In this document: piece after piece, positions 9,231 through 18,537 of the stretch
Layout: each line of letters starts with the position of its first letter
Position numbering within the stretch: position 1 is the first letter of the stretch
NCBI GenBank assembly: GCA_040779335.1
Contig: JBFONV010000005.1
Span: forward strand, 124,001-188,000
Direction: 5' to 3'
DNA from: JBFONV01 sp040779335
Lineage (GTDB): Bacteria; Pseudomonadota; Gammaproteobacteria; Enterobacterales; Alteromonadaceae
DNA length: 64,000 nucleotides
The notes under the pieces: generated by a model
Told to the model about the DNA's origin: nothing
Databases searched by the model: none
What the model saw: the letters and a program-made list of their open reading frames with translations, nothing else
Made by a program: the position numbers and the translations under genes

Positions 9231-10299
9231 GTTTTCTTTATACAAACGGTGGCATGATATAAAATCTGAAGCCTCAACATATAATATTTCACCTTTCGCT
9301 TTAATAGTTTCATTAATAAAATTTCGATTGGTTACTGGTTTAGGACCTCGATATTATCTCATCGCTGGTTTTGCTAATCCTGTAATTACCGAAAACGAAA
9401 AGTATCAACATATAAGCCACAAAGCATATCACCACGCACTCGACATTTTAAACCCAAGCCCCTACAGAAAAACAACCCATCACAAACTTATTGAAATTGC
9501 TTTTTTATCCCTTAGTTGTATTCCAAGTAGTAATTTCATTGGTTTTTTACATCAAAAAAAAGGGTTTTTAAATCACACTACCCCCCTTTGTAATGAACGT
9601 GATTTAAACCAATGTTTAGCGGGTTACGTCAGTGAGTATATTTGTTTCAAACCTGTGGAAGGTCACGGTGGCAAAGGCGTCAGTATCTACAAGGTTTGTC
9701 AAAAAAGTAATACCTCGCACTTTGAATTAGAATCAATTAGCGATAAAAACACCATTTCAACTACAAAATTACTTTCTCAATACCAATCAGATATTAATAA
9801 GCAAGGTCTGTTAATTGAAAGTTATGTTAATCAACATGCTACCTACCAACAGTACAACCCAAGTAGCATAAATACAATACGAGTTTGGGTGTTAGATGAC
9901 GGCAATAATATCAATGTTATTGGCGCTTACCTAAGGGTAGGACGTAAGGGTGCTATTGTTGATAATGGTGACGCTGGGGGGATCATTTTTCCCATATGTA
10001 TGACGACAACTGAAATATTGCCCGGTTTTACAACCTCGACCATAGCACGTGAAAATTTTATTAACCATCCCGACTCCAATCAAGTAATAGCCGGACAGGC
10101 ACTCCCTATGTGGGATGATATAGTCACTTTCTCACAGCACGTATTACGTTGTCTGCCAAACTCCAGATTCGCCGGACTTGATATTGCCATCACCGATGAT
10201 GGACCCTTGGTCATTGAAATTAATGTCTGCCCAGATAAAGACGGTGCAGCCTATGCAAATATCCCCTCTAAACTACTACAAAACGCAGCTGAAAACTGA
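9223..10299 (+). CDS. Sugar-transfer-associated ATP-grasp protein
   Basis: The 358-residue protein matches the ATPgrasp_ST group (PF14397) in layout: a helical N-terminal third, then the glycine-rich ATP-binding loop KPVEGHGGKGVSIYKV near 142-157, LIESYV near 205, INTIRVWVL near 220, and the metal-binding end AGLDIAITDDGPLVIEINVC near 318-337. PF14397 proteins are common in EPS clusters and their reaction is not established. It is the second ATP-grasp enzyme within 2.3 kb and is unlike the first in sequence, so duplication is unlikely. The 8-nt overlap with the upstream deacetylase indicates co-translation. Confidence 0.8.
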   Translation: MNRFSLYKRWHDIKSEASTYNISPFALIVSLIKFRLVTGLGPRYYLIAGFANPVITENEKYQHISHKAYHHALDILNPSPYRKTTHHKLIEIAFLSLSCIPSSNFIGFLHQKKGFLNHTTPLCNERDLNQCLAGYVSEYICFKPVEGHGGKGVSIYKVCQKSNTSHFELESISDKNTISTTKLLSQYQSDINKQGLLIESYVNQHATYQQYNPSSINTIRVWVLDDGNNINVIGAYLRVGRKGAIVDNGDAGGIIFPICMTTTEILPGFTTSTIARENFINHPDSNQVIAGQALPMWDDIVTFSQHVLRCLPNSRFAGLDIAITDDGPLVIEINVCPDKDGAAYANIPSKLLQNAAEN

Positions 10300-10308
10300 G
10301 TTCAAACA

Positions 10309-11484
10309 ATGAATAATATTCCCATTTTAATCAACAATGTTAAATTACAACGATGTGTCGAAACAACAAAACTTTCAGCTGATATTGATGGTATAGATCT
10401 TTGGTTTGATTTTCCATTAGCCATTAATGTAGAGCGACGAGGAGAAGTTTTTATTGCTGCAACATTATTGGAGGCGATGTTAACGGCTCGCGATATTCAC
10501 CTTTGTGACGAACTCGCAATATCGAGTATGTTGATGACTAACCTTAATACCTTGCAAGATATCTATTGTGCCTGGAACTCAGCGCTACATAAAGTAAAAG
10601 TTGTCGCGCCAAATATTTCAGAGCCTACAAAATTCTGCAACGAGGCCTCGTTCTTCTCGGGTGGTATCGATAGCAGTTATACTTTAGCTAAACACAATGA
10701 CACGATCAGCCATCTTATTTTTTTAAAAGGCTTTGATGAAGAGCAATCAGAAAACGAATGGTCGAACGCAATTGAAAAGCATAGTAATTTAGCTAAAAAG
10801 CTAGATAAAAAATTAGTCGCGATCAATTCGAATATTCGTGAGTTTATTAACGCGAAAAAAATATCAAATGTATTTCAACATGGCCTTACTCTGGGTTCTT
10901 TAGCATCAATCCTAGGTTTTTCAAAAGTTTACATCCCATCGTCATTCACCTATTCCTATCTGGCGCCCTGGGGGTCACATTCGCTTACCGATCGACTATG
11001 GGGTAATAGTAATGCGCAAATAATCCATGACGGTTTAGAAGCAAAACGAAGTTGTAAAACTACTTTCCTATATGCTCACAAGTTGCTACTCGATAATATT
11101 CAAGTTTGCTGGGCAAGTACCGAATATAATTGCGGTGTCTGTAATAAGTGTGTACGCACTGGTTTGGTGTTGTTACTCTCTAAGCAAAAAAGTAAGGCCC
11201 TTCCACCATTAACAAATTTGAAATTACTTAACGTACTAGCACCAAGTGGCGAAAGAAGCTTGCATGATTTTCACGACTTGATTGAGTTTAGTCAGCAGCA
11301 CAACGCCCCTAAAGTGACTATACGGCTAAAATCAATACTCTGGCGATATCAAGTTAAATACAATTTAGTTGAACTGATAAAGCTGCTTGGCGGCAACTAT
11401 ATAAAAACTTGGTTACACAAACTAAGAAAAACACAGTGGTCTACAGCTAGAATAACCATGACTACAGGTAACAAAAACAACTAG
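10309..11484 (+). CDS. PP-loop ATP pyrophosphatase-like protein with CxxCxxC cluster
   Basis: The 391-residue protein has a PP-loop motif SGGIDSS at 117-123, as in asparagine synthetase, QueC and tRNA-thiolation enzymes. It lacks a glutamine-amidotransferase domain (no N-terminal Cys). A late Cys cluster CGVCNKC (275, 278, 281) resembles the zinc site of the QueC/ExsB group, but the spacing and length differ and no queuosine genes are nearby. PP-loop enzymes adenylate a carboxylate or carbonyl for amide or thio transfer. Directly after two ATP-grasp ligases, it fits a sugar-amide or amino-acyl decoration step, which is inference. The N-terminal 110 residues match nothing I recognise. Confidence 0.7.
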   Translation: MNNIPILINNVKLQRCVETTKLSADIDGIDLWFDFPLAINVERRGEVFIAATLLEAMLTARDIHLCDELAISSMLMTNLNTLQDIYCAWNSALHKVKVVAPNISEPTKFCNEASFFSGGIDSSYTLAKHNDTISHLIFLKGFDEEQSENEWSNAIEKHSNLAKKLDKKLVAINSNIREFINAKKISNVFQHGLTLGSLASILGFSKVYIPSSFTYSYLAPWGSHSLTDRLWGNSNAQIIHDGLEAKRSCKTTFLYAHKLLLDNIQVCWASTEYNCGVCNKCVRTGLVLLLSKQKSKALPPLTNLKLLNVLAPSGERSLHDFHDLIEFSQQHNAPKVTIRLKSILWRYQVKYNLVELIKLLGGNYIKTWLHKLRKTQWSTARITMTTGNKNN

Positions 11485-11515
11485 TAAAGTTTGTTTAAAT
11501 GAAAAGGAAACACTG

Positions 11516-13942
11516 GTGTATAAAAAGCTCGCTCTAATTATTGTGTTACTCACATTCTTAGCCAGTTTAACCATAGCAGGTGCCCTGATTTTTATCATGA
11601 GAACCTATGATTTAACTTTGCTAGAAGCAATAAATAAGAGTGCGCAGAAACTGTCTTTAGTTTCAGAAAATAAACAATTACTTTTTTACAGTGTCAAGTA
11701 TGAGCATGAACAAGTTGAGCGTCCTAAGCTCGCCCCTTATCCAAGAATTTTCTTTAAAGAACTACACTATTGGGATGGAAAAACTCAGTCATCATTTTAT
11801 CAAAATAGAATAGATAAGATTAAAGAACAGCAATTAGGCTATAAAATAAATTGTCAAAGTGATGCGTTAACGGCGCTAATCAACTGTTATTTATATGAAC
11901 CAACAGCCTATAATTTTGCACGTTTGGAAGAGCAATTAAAAAACTTTAACTTCAAAATCCCACAGGAGGTTGGCTCTTATGGTAACGGTTGGTTATTTGC
12001 CGTTATTTATGACATAGCCAAAAGCTCTTCTTTTTTAACGCCAAGTAATAAGTATGCATTAGATAACAAGGCGATGACAATGTTAGAAGCTTATTTAAAC
12101 AAGCTTGATGGTGATTCTGCGTCTTTGTTCCACGGACGTTCAACACTAGCGGCTAACGCATTTTTATTGGCAAGCGTTATCGATGAAGACAGTAGAGAAT
12201 TTAACACCCTATATTCCCGAGCGCATGGGCATTTCAATGATTTCTATCAAGCACTAAATGCAGTTGAAATTTGGCCCGAGGGATACAATTATTGGATCAA
12301 TGAAAGGGCACTACAAACAATACTTGCTCTTTCTGCCTTTAAAAATATGCAAACCAATGAACAGCAACAACAAGCAATAAACAATACCATTAAAAGAATA
12401 GGTCTTTGGCATATTTATTTGACTCGTCCAGATTTTATGATTGAAGGCTGGGGAGATGAAGGTCCCCGTGTTGATCTAAAAGATGAGACCCTAAAAGTAA
12501 TTGATTTAATAGCACAAATCACACAAGAAAACGTGTTTACTAAATTTGGCCAGATAATTAGACATAAATATAAACGAGAAAGCTATTACAGTGAATATCG
12601 CTGGTTATTACCTTTACTCTGGAACGGGAAATTAATACTAAAAGACAAAGATATTAACAATGACAATTTAATGTCGGCCTTAAATATTGACCTTCCAACA
12701 AGTGAGTTATTTGGTAAGAACAGTATCAATCAGTTAAGTATGCGCAATAACTGGAACAATGACGCAACATTCGTTACCTATAGAGCAGGCAACACTTATA
12801 CTCATCACCAGCATTATGATGCAGGTCATTTTTCCATTTTTAAAGGCGGAGCTCTCGCGCAAAATGCCAGCGTATATGCTGGCGGTGTTCAGGCGGAAAA
12901 CCGAAAATATTTTTCAATTCGCAGCATCGCTAAAAATAGTTTACTTATCCAAAAACCTAACGAAAGGGTTATTCCTAATACGCTATTTGAACAAAATGTT
13001 GCTGATGGTGGCCAGAGAATAGTTATTCCAACTGGTAGCGCGATTAGAAGCTATGAAGATTGGCAAAACAATCTTTATCAAGATAAACACTACGAAGGGG
13101 CTAAATTACTCGGTTATCAATATATGCCAGGGAAATATACTGCCATCACTTCAGATCTCACTTCAGCCTACAATAGTGTTCGTTATGACGATAATGGTGA
13201 TGGTAAGGTTAAACTAGTCGAACGCACACTTGTATACCTCCCCTCAACAGATTTAATTTTAGTATATGATCTAATTATCACAACGAACCCAAGCTTTAAA
13301 ACCAAATGGTTGTTACATACTGCTAACTTGCCCCAATTTGATAATGTCAAATTGATTAAGGGTAAAGAGTTTGATGGCATTCTCTCGACTGAGAGTAATT
13401 ACGCAATGATCAATAACTTAAATAGCGAAATGAGTCTTAATATATTATCGCCCCAAAAAAGCCAAACACACATTGTTGGTGGCCCCACGTTCAAATATTA
13501 CGTTGAAGTAGATGGTGACGATACATTACTCGATGGAAAATCATTCCCCTCAAGTGGAGACAATTTTGTTGGCCCGCCATCCCCCAATTGGCGCGTTGAA
13601 ATTTCCCCACAGCAACAAACTATCAATACTCGTTACTTAGTTGCGTTACAGCCTCGGTTATTATCAGAGACTCGTAAATTAGTTACACCGACCCCTTTGA
13701 CAGGTAAAAATGTAAAGGCAGCTTTGCTTGATTCTTTATTACTACTATGGGATGGCGATAACCTTAATAATTGGGCAGTAAAAACTCCACAAAACGTTAC
13801 AAATATTGCAATTTTTTCTGATAAACCGAATGTTATTCACCTACAAAAAGCAAGCAGCGAAGAAAGCATAAAGCTTGAGACTGGCTTTAACTATTTCCCT
13901 GCTAGTTATTTGAAAAATAGTACAATAATCATTAAACCGTAA
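11516..13942 (+). CDS. Heparinase II/III-like polysaccharide lyase, membrane-anchored
   Basis: The 808-residue protein starts at GTG with AAGGAA about 9 nt upstream. Residues 5-28 form an uncleaved signal anchor. A helical toroid domain follows (GSYGNGWLF, GRSTLAANAF, EIWPEGYNYW), then the heparinase II/III-like beta domain beginning with THHQHYDAGHFSIFKGGALA near residue 428, whose Tyr and His pair match the family's catalytic elements. GWGDEGPR lies near 315. Such lyases cleave uronic-acid-containing glycans. In an EPS operon it probably trims or releases the polymer in the periplasm. It is the last gene of the operon, with a weak hairpin (AACCGT/ACGGTT, 13935-13952) at its stop. Confidence 0.85.
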   Translation: MYKKLALIIVLLTFLASLTIAGALIFIMRTYDLTLLEAINKSAQKLSLVSENKQLLFYSVKYEHEQVERPKLAPYPRIFFKELHYWDGKTQSSFYQNRIDKIKEQQLGYKINCQSDALTALINCYLYEPTAYNFARLEEQLKNFNFKIPQEVGSYGNGWLFAVIYDIAKSSSFLTPSNKYALDNKAMTMLEAYLNKLDGDSASLFHGRSTLAANAFLLASVIDEDSREFNTLYSRAHGHFNDFYQALNAVEIWPEGYNYWINERALQTILALSAFKNMQTNEQQQQAINNTIKRIGLWHIYLTRPDFMIEGWGDEGPRVDLKDETLKVIDLIAQITQENVFTKFGQIIRHKYKRESYYSEYRWLLPLLWNGKLILKDKDINNDNLMSALNIDLPTSELFGKNSINQLSMRNNWNNDATFVTYRAGNTYTHHQHYDAGHFSIFKGGALAQNASVYAGGVQAENRKYFSIRSIAKNSLLIQKPNERVIPNTLFEQNVADGGQRIVIPTGSAIRSYEDWQNNLYQDKHYEGAKLLGYQYMPGKYTAITSDLTSAYNSVRYDDNGDGKVKLVERTLVYLPSTDLILVYDLIITTNPSFKTKWLLHTANLPQFDNVKLIKGKEFDGILSTESNYAMINNLNSEMSLNILSPQKSQTHIVGGPTFKYYVEVDGDDTLLDGKSFPSSGDNFVGPPSPNWRVEISPQQQTINTRYLVALQPRLLSETRKLVTPTPLTGKNVKAALLDSLLLLWDGDNLNNWAVKTPQNVTNIAIFSDKPNVIHLQKASSEESIKLETGFNYFPASYLKNSTIIIKP

Positions 13943-13999
13943 CTTGACGGTTATATACCTGTATAGCAGAAATATTAAAATGGCGATGATCGTTCTATC

Positions 14000-14335
14000 T
14001 TAAAGCTTACTAGACATTAGCGGGGATACTGCTTTAGCGGTATTTAATGAATTATACAAAGGGATACGTTTAATCACCCCAGCCGTTGTATCGTTACCGA
14101 TACCGTAATTTATAGCTAAAGGGGTAACTGCCGAAACAGCTAAACCTTGGATCTGGCTATCGCCAATAAAGTAAATCGCCCTCGGTGGCGAATTCTGGTC
14201 TATTCTAGATTGGAAAGAAGTCATTTGACGATAAAAATAGTGTGTTAAAGCCTCACTATCCTTAAAGATATGAAAAATAAAATATGCCGTCATAACGAAT
14301 AAAAAAATATGAATACTAACTATATATGCTCTCAT
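14000..14335 (-). pseudogene. Truncated SGNH/GDSL hydrolase
   Basis: The 111-residue frame has an N-terminal signal anchor (about 5-24) and then IYFIGDSQIQGL (GDS at 58-60, block I with the catalytic Ser) and NYGIGNDTTAGVIKRI (block II Gly). It stops at TAA before any block III (GxND) or block V (DxxH). Complete SGNH hydrolases need these and are usually about 200 residues or more. Only 57 nt separate its stop from the convergent lyase gene, so the missing part has been deleted rather than shifted in frame. It was probably once an EPS O-acetyl esterase or transferase. It could still be expressed as a fragment but should be inactive. Confidence 0.7.
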
Positions 14336-14425
14336 TAAAGTATTTCACATTATCCCCACAATTTAAGGTCTGAGCTCTTTGAAAGGTATAATAACAACCT
14401 CTTTATTAACAAAGAAAATTTAACG

Positions 14426-15796
14426 TTAAAAGTAGTCTGCAATGACTTCGAACAGATCAGTTAATTTTTCTTTATTTTCAAGACACTCTTTTGAAGCAAT
14501 GACAACAGGCCAATGATTTTTATCTTGAGTAATTCTACCGTGACTGCCTTTGACTAATTCAGGCTTTAATGGGATAACATCAAGCAACATTCGAAAACCA
14601 AGTTTCTTTTGAATTAGCCGCCAAATAATTTTCGCCTTTAATAGCTTATTATCAGGATCTAAAAACATTTCGACAGGGTCATACCCTGGTTTACGGTGAA
14701 TATCGATCGTACGAGCAAAATCAGGTGCTTTTGCGTCATCAAGCCAATAATAATATGTAAACCAAGCACCTTTGCGAGCAATGAGTATCAAGTCACCCGC
14801 GCGCTTGTGAGCGATGCCATACTGAGCTTTTCCCTCTTCGTCTAATACGAATTCTACACCATCTAATTCTTGCAAAGATGTTCGCAACTGCGCAATATCT
14901 TGCTTATCCTTAACATAAATATGTGCTATCTGATGATCTGCGACGGCAAATGCTTTACTCGCTCCACAATCAAGTAATTCAGTACTGTCACTACTCCTGA
15001 CACTAATGTAGCCATTTTCACGTAAAAATTTGTTAATGTGAACCGGTTGGTTAACCGCTTCTATACCATACTCAGAGACTAAAATATAATCCGTATTTAG
15101 TTGTTCAAGCGAACAACAAAGATCTTTCAATACCGCATCTATTTCAACAAGGTCATCTTTAATCTTTGGATCTTCAGGACCTAACCTTTGCAGGTTATAG
15201 TCTAAGTGGGGAAGGTAAATTAAATGCAAATTTGGCATATGCAAACGCTGGACTTCAACAGCGGCATTGGCAATCCATCGACTCGAATTAATATCAGCTT
15301 TTGGGCCCCAAAAATTAAAAAATGGGAATTTACCTATACTTTCTTCAATTTGATAATGAAATTGCGCTGGATATGAATATAAGTCTAAAATTTTCCTGCC
15401 GTCTGCTGGATAATGGGGACGAGGAGTCATTGAATAGTCAACACTTGAATACATGTTATACCACCAAAAGCTGTTAGCGCAGCTAAAATTTGGATATTGC
15501 TGTTTAAGCACTTCCCAAATTTTTGGACTCTGTACCAAGCGGCTATTTTGTTTCCAAAATGCAACTTCAGCCAAATCATCAAAATACCAACCATTGCCAA
15601 CTATGCCATGATCGTTAGCCATTTTTCCTGTAAGGATCGCACTCTGTGCGGTAGTTGTTACGCTAGGAAAAACAGGTTCTAAAGACTTTAACTTTAGTTT
15701 ATTTAATAATGAATGAATAAATGGTGTATTAGTTTCGCTTATCAATGAAGAACTCAAGCCAACGACATTGATAACCGCTAAATGTTTATCTGTCAT
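14426..15796 (-). CDS. eboF: EboF-like alkaline phosphatase superfamily/nucleotide pyrophosphatase protein
   Basis: The 456-residue protein of the type I phosphodiesterase/nucleotide pyrophosphatase family has the nucleophile segment PSVTTTAQSAILTG (44-57) followed by NDHGIVGNGW (61-70). Further metal-site segments are LPHLDYNLQRLGP (about 187), ILVSEYGI (about 243) and a late ADHQIAHIYV. No signal peptide is visible, so it is probably cytosolic. It is the sixth and last gene of the EBO cluster, 2 nt after eboE. In EBO clusters this slot holds a phosphodiesterase-like enzyme. The assignment rests on family plus gene order, and the substrate is unknown. Confidence 0.75.
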   Translation of the reverse strand: MTDKHLAVINVVGLSSSLISETNTPFIHSLLNKLKLKSLEPVFPSVTTTAQSAILTGKMANDHGIVGNGWYFDDLAEVAFWKQNSRLVQSPKIWEVLKQQYPNFSCANSFWWYNMYSSVDYSMTPRPHYPADGRKILDLYSYPAQFHYQIEESIGKFPFFNFWGPKADINSSRWIANAAVEVQRLHMPNLHLIYLPHLDYNLQRLGPEDPKIKDDLVEIDAVLKDLCCSLEQLNTDYILVSEYGIEAVNQPVHINKFLRENGYISVRSSDSTELLDCGASKAFAVADHQIAHIYVKDKQDIAQLRTSLQELDGVEFVLDEEGKAQYGIAHKRAGDLILIARKGAWFTYYYWLDDAKAPDFARTIDIHRKPGYDPVEMFLDPDNKLLKAKIIWRLIQKKLGFRMLLDVIPLKPELVKGSHGRITQDKNHWPVVIASKECLENKEKLTDLFEVIADYF

Positions 15797-15798
15797 AA

Positions 15799-16965
15799 TT
15801 AGCCTACTAATAAATTTCGATGAGCGAGTTGTTCAGTTAACCATGTCAACTCACTGACTAAATGTTGATTTAACTGCTCACTATCAGCGTCGCCATCAAT
15901 TAAGGCCCAAGTATAAGTTTCCACTTCGAGGTTAGGCTTAATCTTAGCCAATTCCAAATAGTCCAATGTAGCTAAAATACTCTTCTGTGTCGTGGTAATC
16001 GTGTCAGTAAGTTTTTGTCGGTTGATCGGCACATGAAAATGTACTCGAGAGACTCCTTGTTCAGTTAACCGTGTAAGTGTTAATGGCGATAAATCATCGG
16101 TCGAAAGGATACGATTATGAAGCTGAGTTTTAATTTGATGTAAGTACGGTGAATGCATGTACGGTTCAAGTTCTGTTAATACAACGTGACGATCACTATT
16201 GTTAAACTGCAAGGCATTTGACACCTGAATTTTTCCTATGGTGATACCAGACTTTTCAAATAAAGTTAAACTGTCATTGATGTTTTCATGCATGACCGCT
16301 TGATGACAAATATCAAAACACACACCTAGATGACGACGAATTTCAGGGTATTTTGCAATCATCAAATCATTTTGAAAAAAAGCGACCATTTCTTGGCTAC
16401 TTTCAAGAACACAATCTGGTTCCATTTCTAAGCAAACAGTAACATGCTTAGCCGCAGACTTTTTTACTTCGGCCAATAATTTACTTAGTGATGATAAGTG
16501 GTTACAAGCAATAGCATGCTTATCTGCACACCATCCTCGCTTATAGCCTAATGGAACCGTAGAAATGCTAACCTCATTATTAAATAATGAAGAATATTGA
16601 CAAATAATTTTCACCAGTTGTTTTGTATAATTGAAGCGAGCGTTATCACTCCAGTCGGGCAAATAAACGTTAGCTTTTACCTGCTCTGCATGAAATGTTT
16701 CTTGTGGAAAAGCATTCAGCGTTAAGATGATTAATTTTTCTTGTTCAAATAGCTTAGTTAACGTTAGCATCTTTTCAGGATTAGCTAATATCTCATTTAC
16801 TAACGCTTGATTAAGCCATAACCCCAGTGCCATTGAATTTAAATTTCTTTTTTGTTTTATAGGCAACACATGCTTAATGAGCTGTTCTCGAAGACCATCT
16901 AGGGTTGAGTATGGGTGAACATTACTACAATAAACTATTTCGTGTGGTAACCAAGACATCGACAT
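15799..16965 (-). CDS. eboE: Metabolite traffic protein EboE (TIM-barrel, xylose isomerase-like)
   Basis: About 388 residues from the ATG at 16965, chosen because GAGG lies 6 nt upstream. An in-frame TTG four codons earlier would overlap that site. The sequence reads as a TIM barrel of the sugar isomerase/epimerase type: IVYCSNVHPYSTL near the N-terminus, CLEMEPDCVL and GVCFDICHQAVMHENI in the middle (barrel-end acidic and His residues), and VHFHVPI late. It lies between eboB and eboF with gaps of 14 and 2 nt. EboE proteins are named from work on export of precursors across the inner membrane. The chemical reaction is undetermined. Confidence 0.82.
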   Translation of the reverse strand: MSMSWLPHEIVYCSNVHPYSTLDGLREQLIKHVLPIKQKRNLNSMALGLWLNQALVNEILANPEKMLTLTKLFEQEKLIILTLNAFPQETFHAEQVKANVYLPDWSDNARFNYTKQLVKIICQYSSLFNNEVSISTVPLGYKRGWCADKHAIACNHLSSLSKLLAEVKKSAAKHVTVCLEMEPDCVLESSQEMVAFFQNDLMIAKYPEIRRHLGVCFDICHQAVMHENINDSLTLFEKSGITIGKIQVSNALQFNNSDRHVVLTELEPYMHSPYLHQIKTQLHNRILSTDDLSPLTLTRLTEQGVSRVHFHVPINRQKLTDTITTTQKSILATLDYLELAKIKPNLEVETYTWALIDGDADSEQLNQHLVSELTWLTEQLAHRNLLVG

Positions 16966-16979
16966 TATTCGCCTCAATA

Positions 16980-17864
16980 TTATTCCGACTCTATCACTGG
17001 TTGTTGACCGCGTAATGCAGAATTTTCTTGGTATAATTCACGTTGATCGATAAGCGGCCGCCTAACGTCATCAATAGATATTTTACCGCTTTGCGCATAA
17101 TAATTAATCGGGTTTTCAAACAATACCTTACTAACATCCTGTTCACTAAAGCCGGCATTTAACATCGCGGCCCCTGTCTTCGGTACTTTTAACGGATCGC
17201 TTTTTCCCCAATCCGCTGCGCTATTGACAACCATTTTTTCAGTACCGTACTCTTGTAGTAACTTAACCATTCTATCTTCAGACATTTTAGTATTTGGATA
17301 GATAGAGTGGCCGCACCAACAACCCGTTTCTTTCACTAAGGGTAGGGTCTGCTCGTTTAGGTGGTCTACTAAGACTAATTCTTCATTAATACCTACTTCC
17401 TTTACAAGCGCTAACGTGCGTTTTGTGCCATTAACTTTATCGCGATGAGGTGTATGCACTAATGCGGGTAATTGATATTCTTTCGCCATTTCTAATTGCA
17501 ATTGAAAATAATGCTCTTCAGTAGGCGTCATGTCGTCATAACCGATTTCTCCTACAGCTAACACACTACTCTTACTTAAATAGCGAGGTATCACTTTCAT
17601 GACTTCATCCGCGAGTGCTCTATTGTTCGACTCTTTTGGATTGAGCCCCATGGTACAAAAATGCATGATACCAAATTGCTTAGCACGAAATCGTTCCCAG
17701 CCAACTAGCATGTCAAAATAATCAACAAATGTACTTAACCCTGTCCTTGCTTGTCCTTGCCAAAAAGCAGGCTCTACAACTGCGATCACTCCAGCGGCAG
17801 CCATGTTTTCGTAGTCATCCGTGGTTCTAGAAATCATATGTATATGAGGGTCGATATAATGCAT
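16980..17864 (-). CDS. eboB: EboB-like TatD-family metal hydrolase
   Basis: The 294-residue amidohydrolase-fold protein shows YIDPHIHMISRTTDDYENM at 3-21 (metal His-x-His), AVGEIGYDD near 101 (bridging Glu), PALVHTPHRDK near 132 (metal His), VLVDHLNEQT near 163 and an NSAADWG segment near 216 (metal Asp). These are the metal ligands of TatD-type hydrolases. The start is supported by AAGGA 8 nt upstream. It sits 24 nt after eboA in the EBO operon. TatD enzymes are nucleases or hydrolases, but the EBO paralogue's substrate is not known and a small-molecule ester or phosphate is possible. Confidence 0.83.
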   Translation of the reverse strand: MHYIDPHIHMISRTTDDYENMAAAGVIAVVEPAFWQGQARTGLSTFVDYFDMLVGWERFRAKQFGIMHFCTMGLNPKESNNRALADEVMKVIPRYLSKSSVLAVGEIGYDDMTPTEEHYFQLQLEMAKEYQLPALVHTPHRDKVNGTKRTLALVKEVGINEELVLVDHLNEQTLPLVKETGCWCGHSIYPNTKMSEDRMVKLLQEYGTEKMVVNSAADWGKSDPLKVPKTGAAMLNAGFSEQDVSKVLFENPINYYAQSGKISIDDVRRPLIDQRELYQENSALRGQQPVIESE

Positions 17865-17888
17865 GCTTATTGTCCTTGATAATCTCAG

Positions 17889-18521
17889 CTATATTTTATT
17901 TTGTTGTAGTAATGCCCATGGTAAACTTTCGGGGACTTTTCTATTGGCTTGAATGCGCTCTTCTTTGTAATCTAGCACCATTCGGGTAAGTTCATCGTTT
18001 CTGCGCTCAATCAACCCAACGATATTATGAATGTCTAAGCCGCTAAAAAGTGCCTTTAATACCAGTTGATTAAAACTCCCTTGAGGAAAGTATTTGCTAG
18101 GGTAAGGGTTATTAATTGCTAATGCCATAAAGAGTTCAACACTATTAGTTCGTGCCAAATCAATTACTTTTTCAACAGCGATACCACGATGATCTAACAA
18201 AATTAAAGCTTTTACTAAGCTCGATTTTTCTTCATCGTCAGCAAGATTAAATATCTGTGTAATGTTTATAGACGGGTTTTGAATCAACAAAAAGTGGATA
18301 AAGTAAATTCGCGTATAATCAAGCAAAGTAAAGTTTTCATTCACAATTGAAGTAGGAGAACGCTCTAACCTTTTCATCACTAACGGGATGGAAGAAAAAA
18401 TTATAATAGCCTTGTCAATTAATATTTCATTATCGGTAATAACTTTTAACGGCATCACTGTGTCAGCAACCCATAATTTAAGGTCATTTGGGACAAATGT
18501 TTTAAGTAGTGATAATTCCAT
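17889..18521 (-). CDS. eboA: EboA domain protein
   Basis: The 210-residue soluble, mostly helical protein has no catalytic motif that I can see. Features include a Leu/Ile-rich N-terminus, IYFIHFLLIQNPS near 72 and an ALAINNPYPSKYFP segment near 144, typical of HEAT-like helical repeats. It is called EboA because of its size, the NNPYPS segment I associate with this family, and its position between eboC (16-nt gap) and eboB (24-nt gap). Its role in the metabolite-traffic module is unknown. It may be a scaffold, which is a guess. Confidence 0.75.
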   Translation of the reverse strand: MELSLLKTFVPNDLKLWVADTVMPLKVITDNEILIDKAIIIFSSIPLVMKRLERSPTSIVNENFTLLDYTRIYFIHFLLIQNPSINITQIFNLADDEEKSSLVKALILLDHRGIAVEKVIDLARTNSVELFMALAINNPYPSKYFPQGSFNQLVLKALFSGLDIHNIVGLIERRNDELTRMVLDYKEERIQANRKVPESLPWALLQQNKI

Positions 18522-18537
18522 TAACTTAGATTCTTTA

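Noticed and set aside
10309..11484. Asparagine synthetase or QueC identity for the PP-loop protein
   Set aside because: No glutaminase Cys, and the Cys cluster and length do not fit QueC; no queuosine or asparagine genes nearby.
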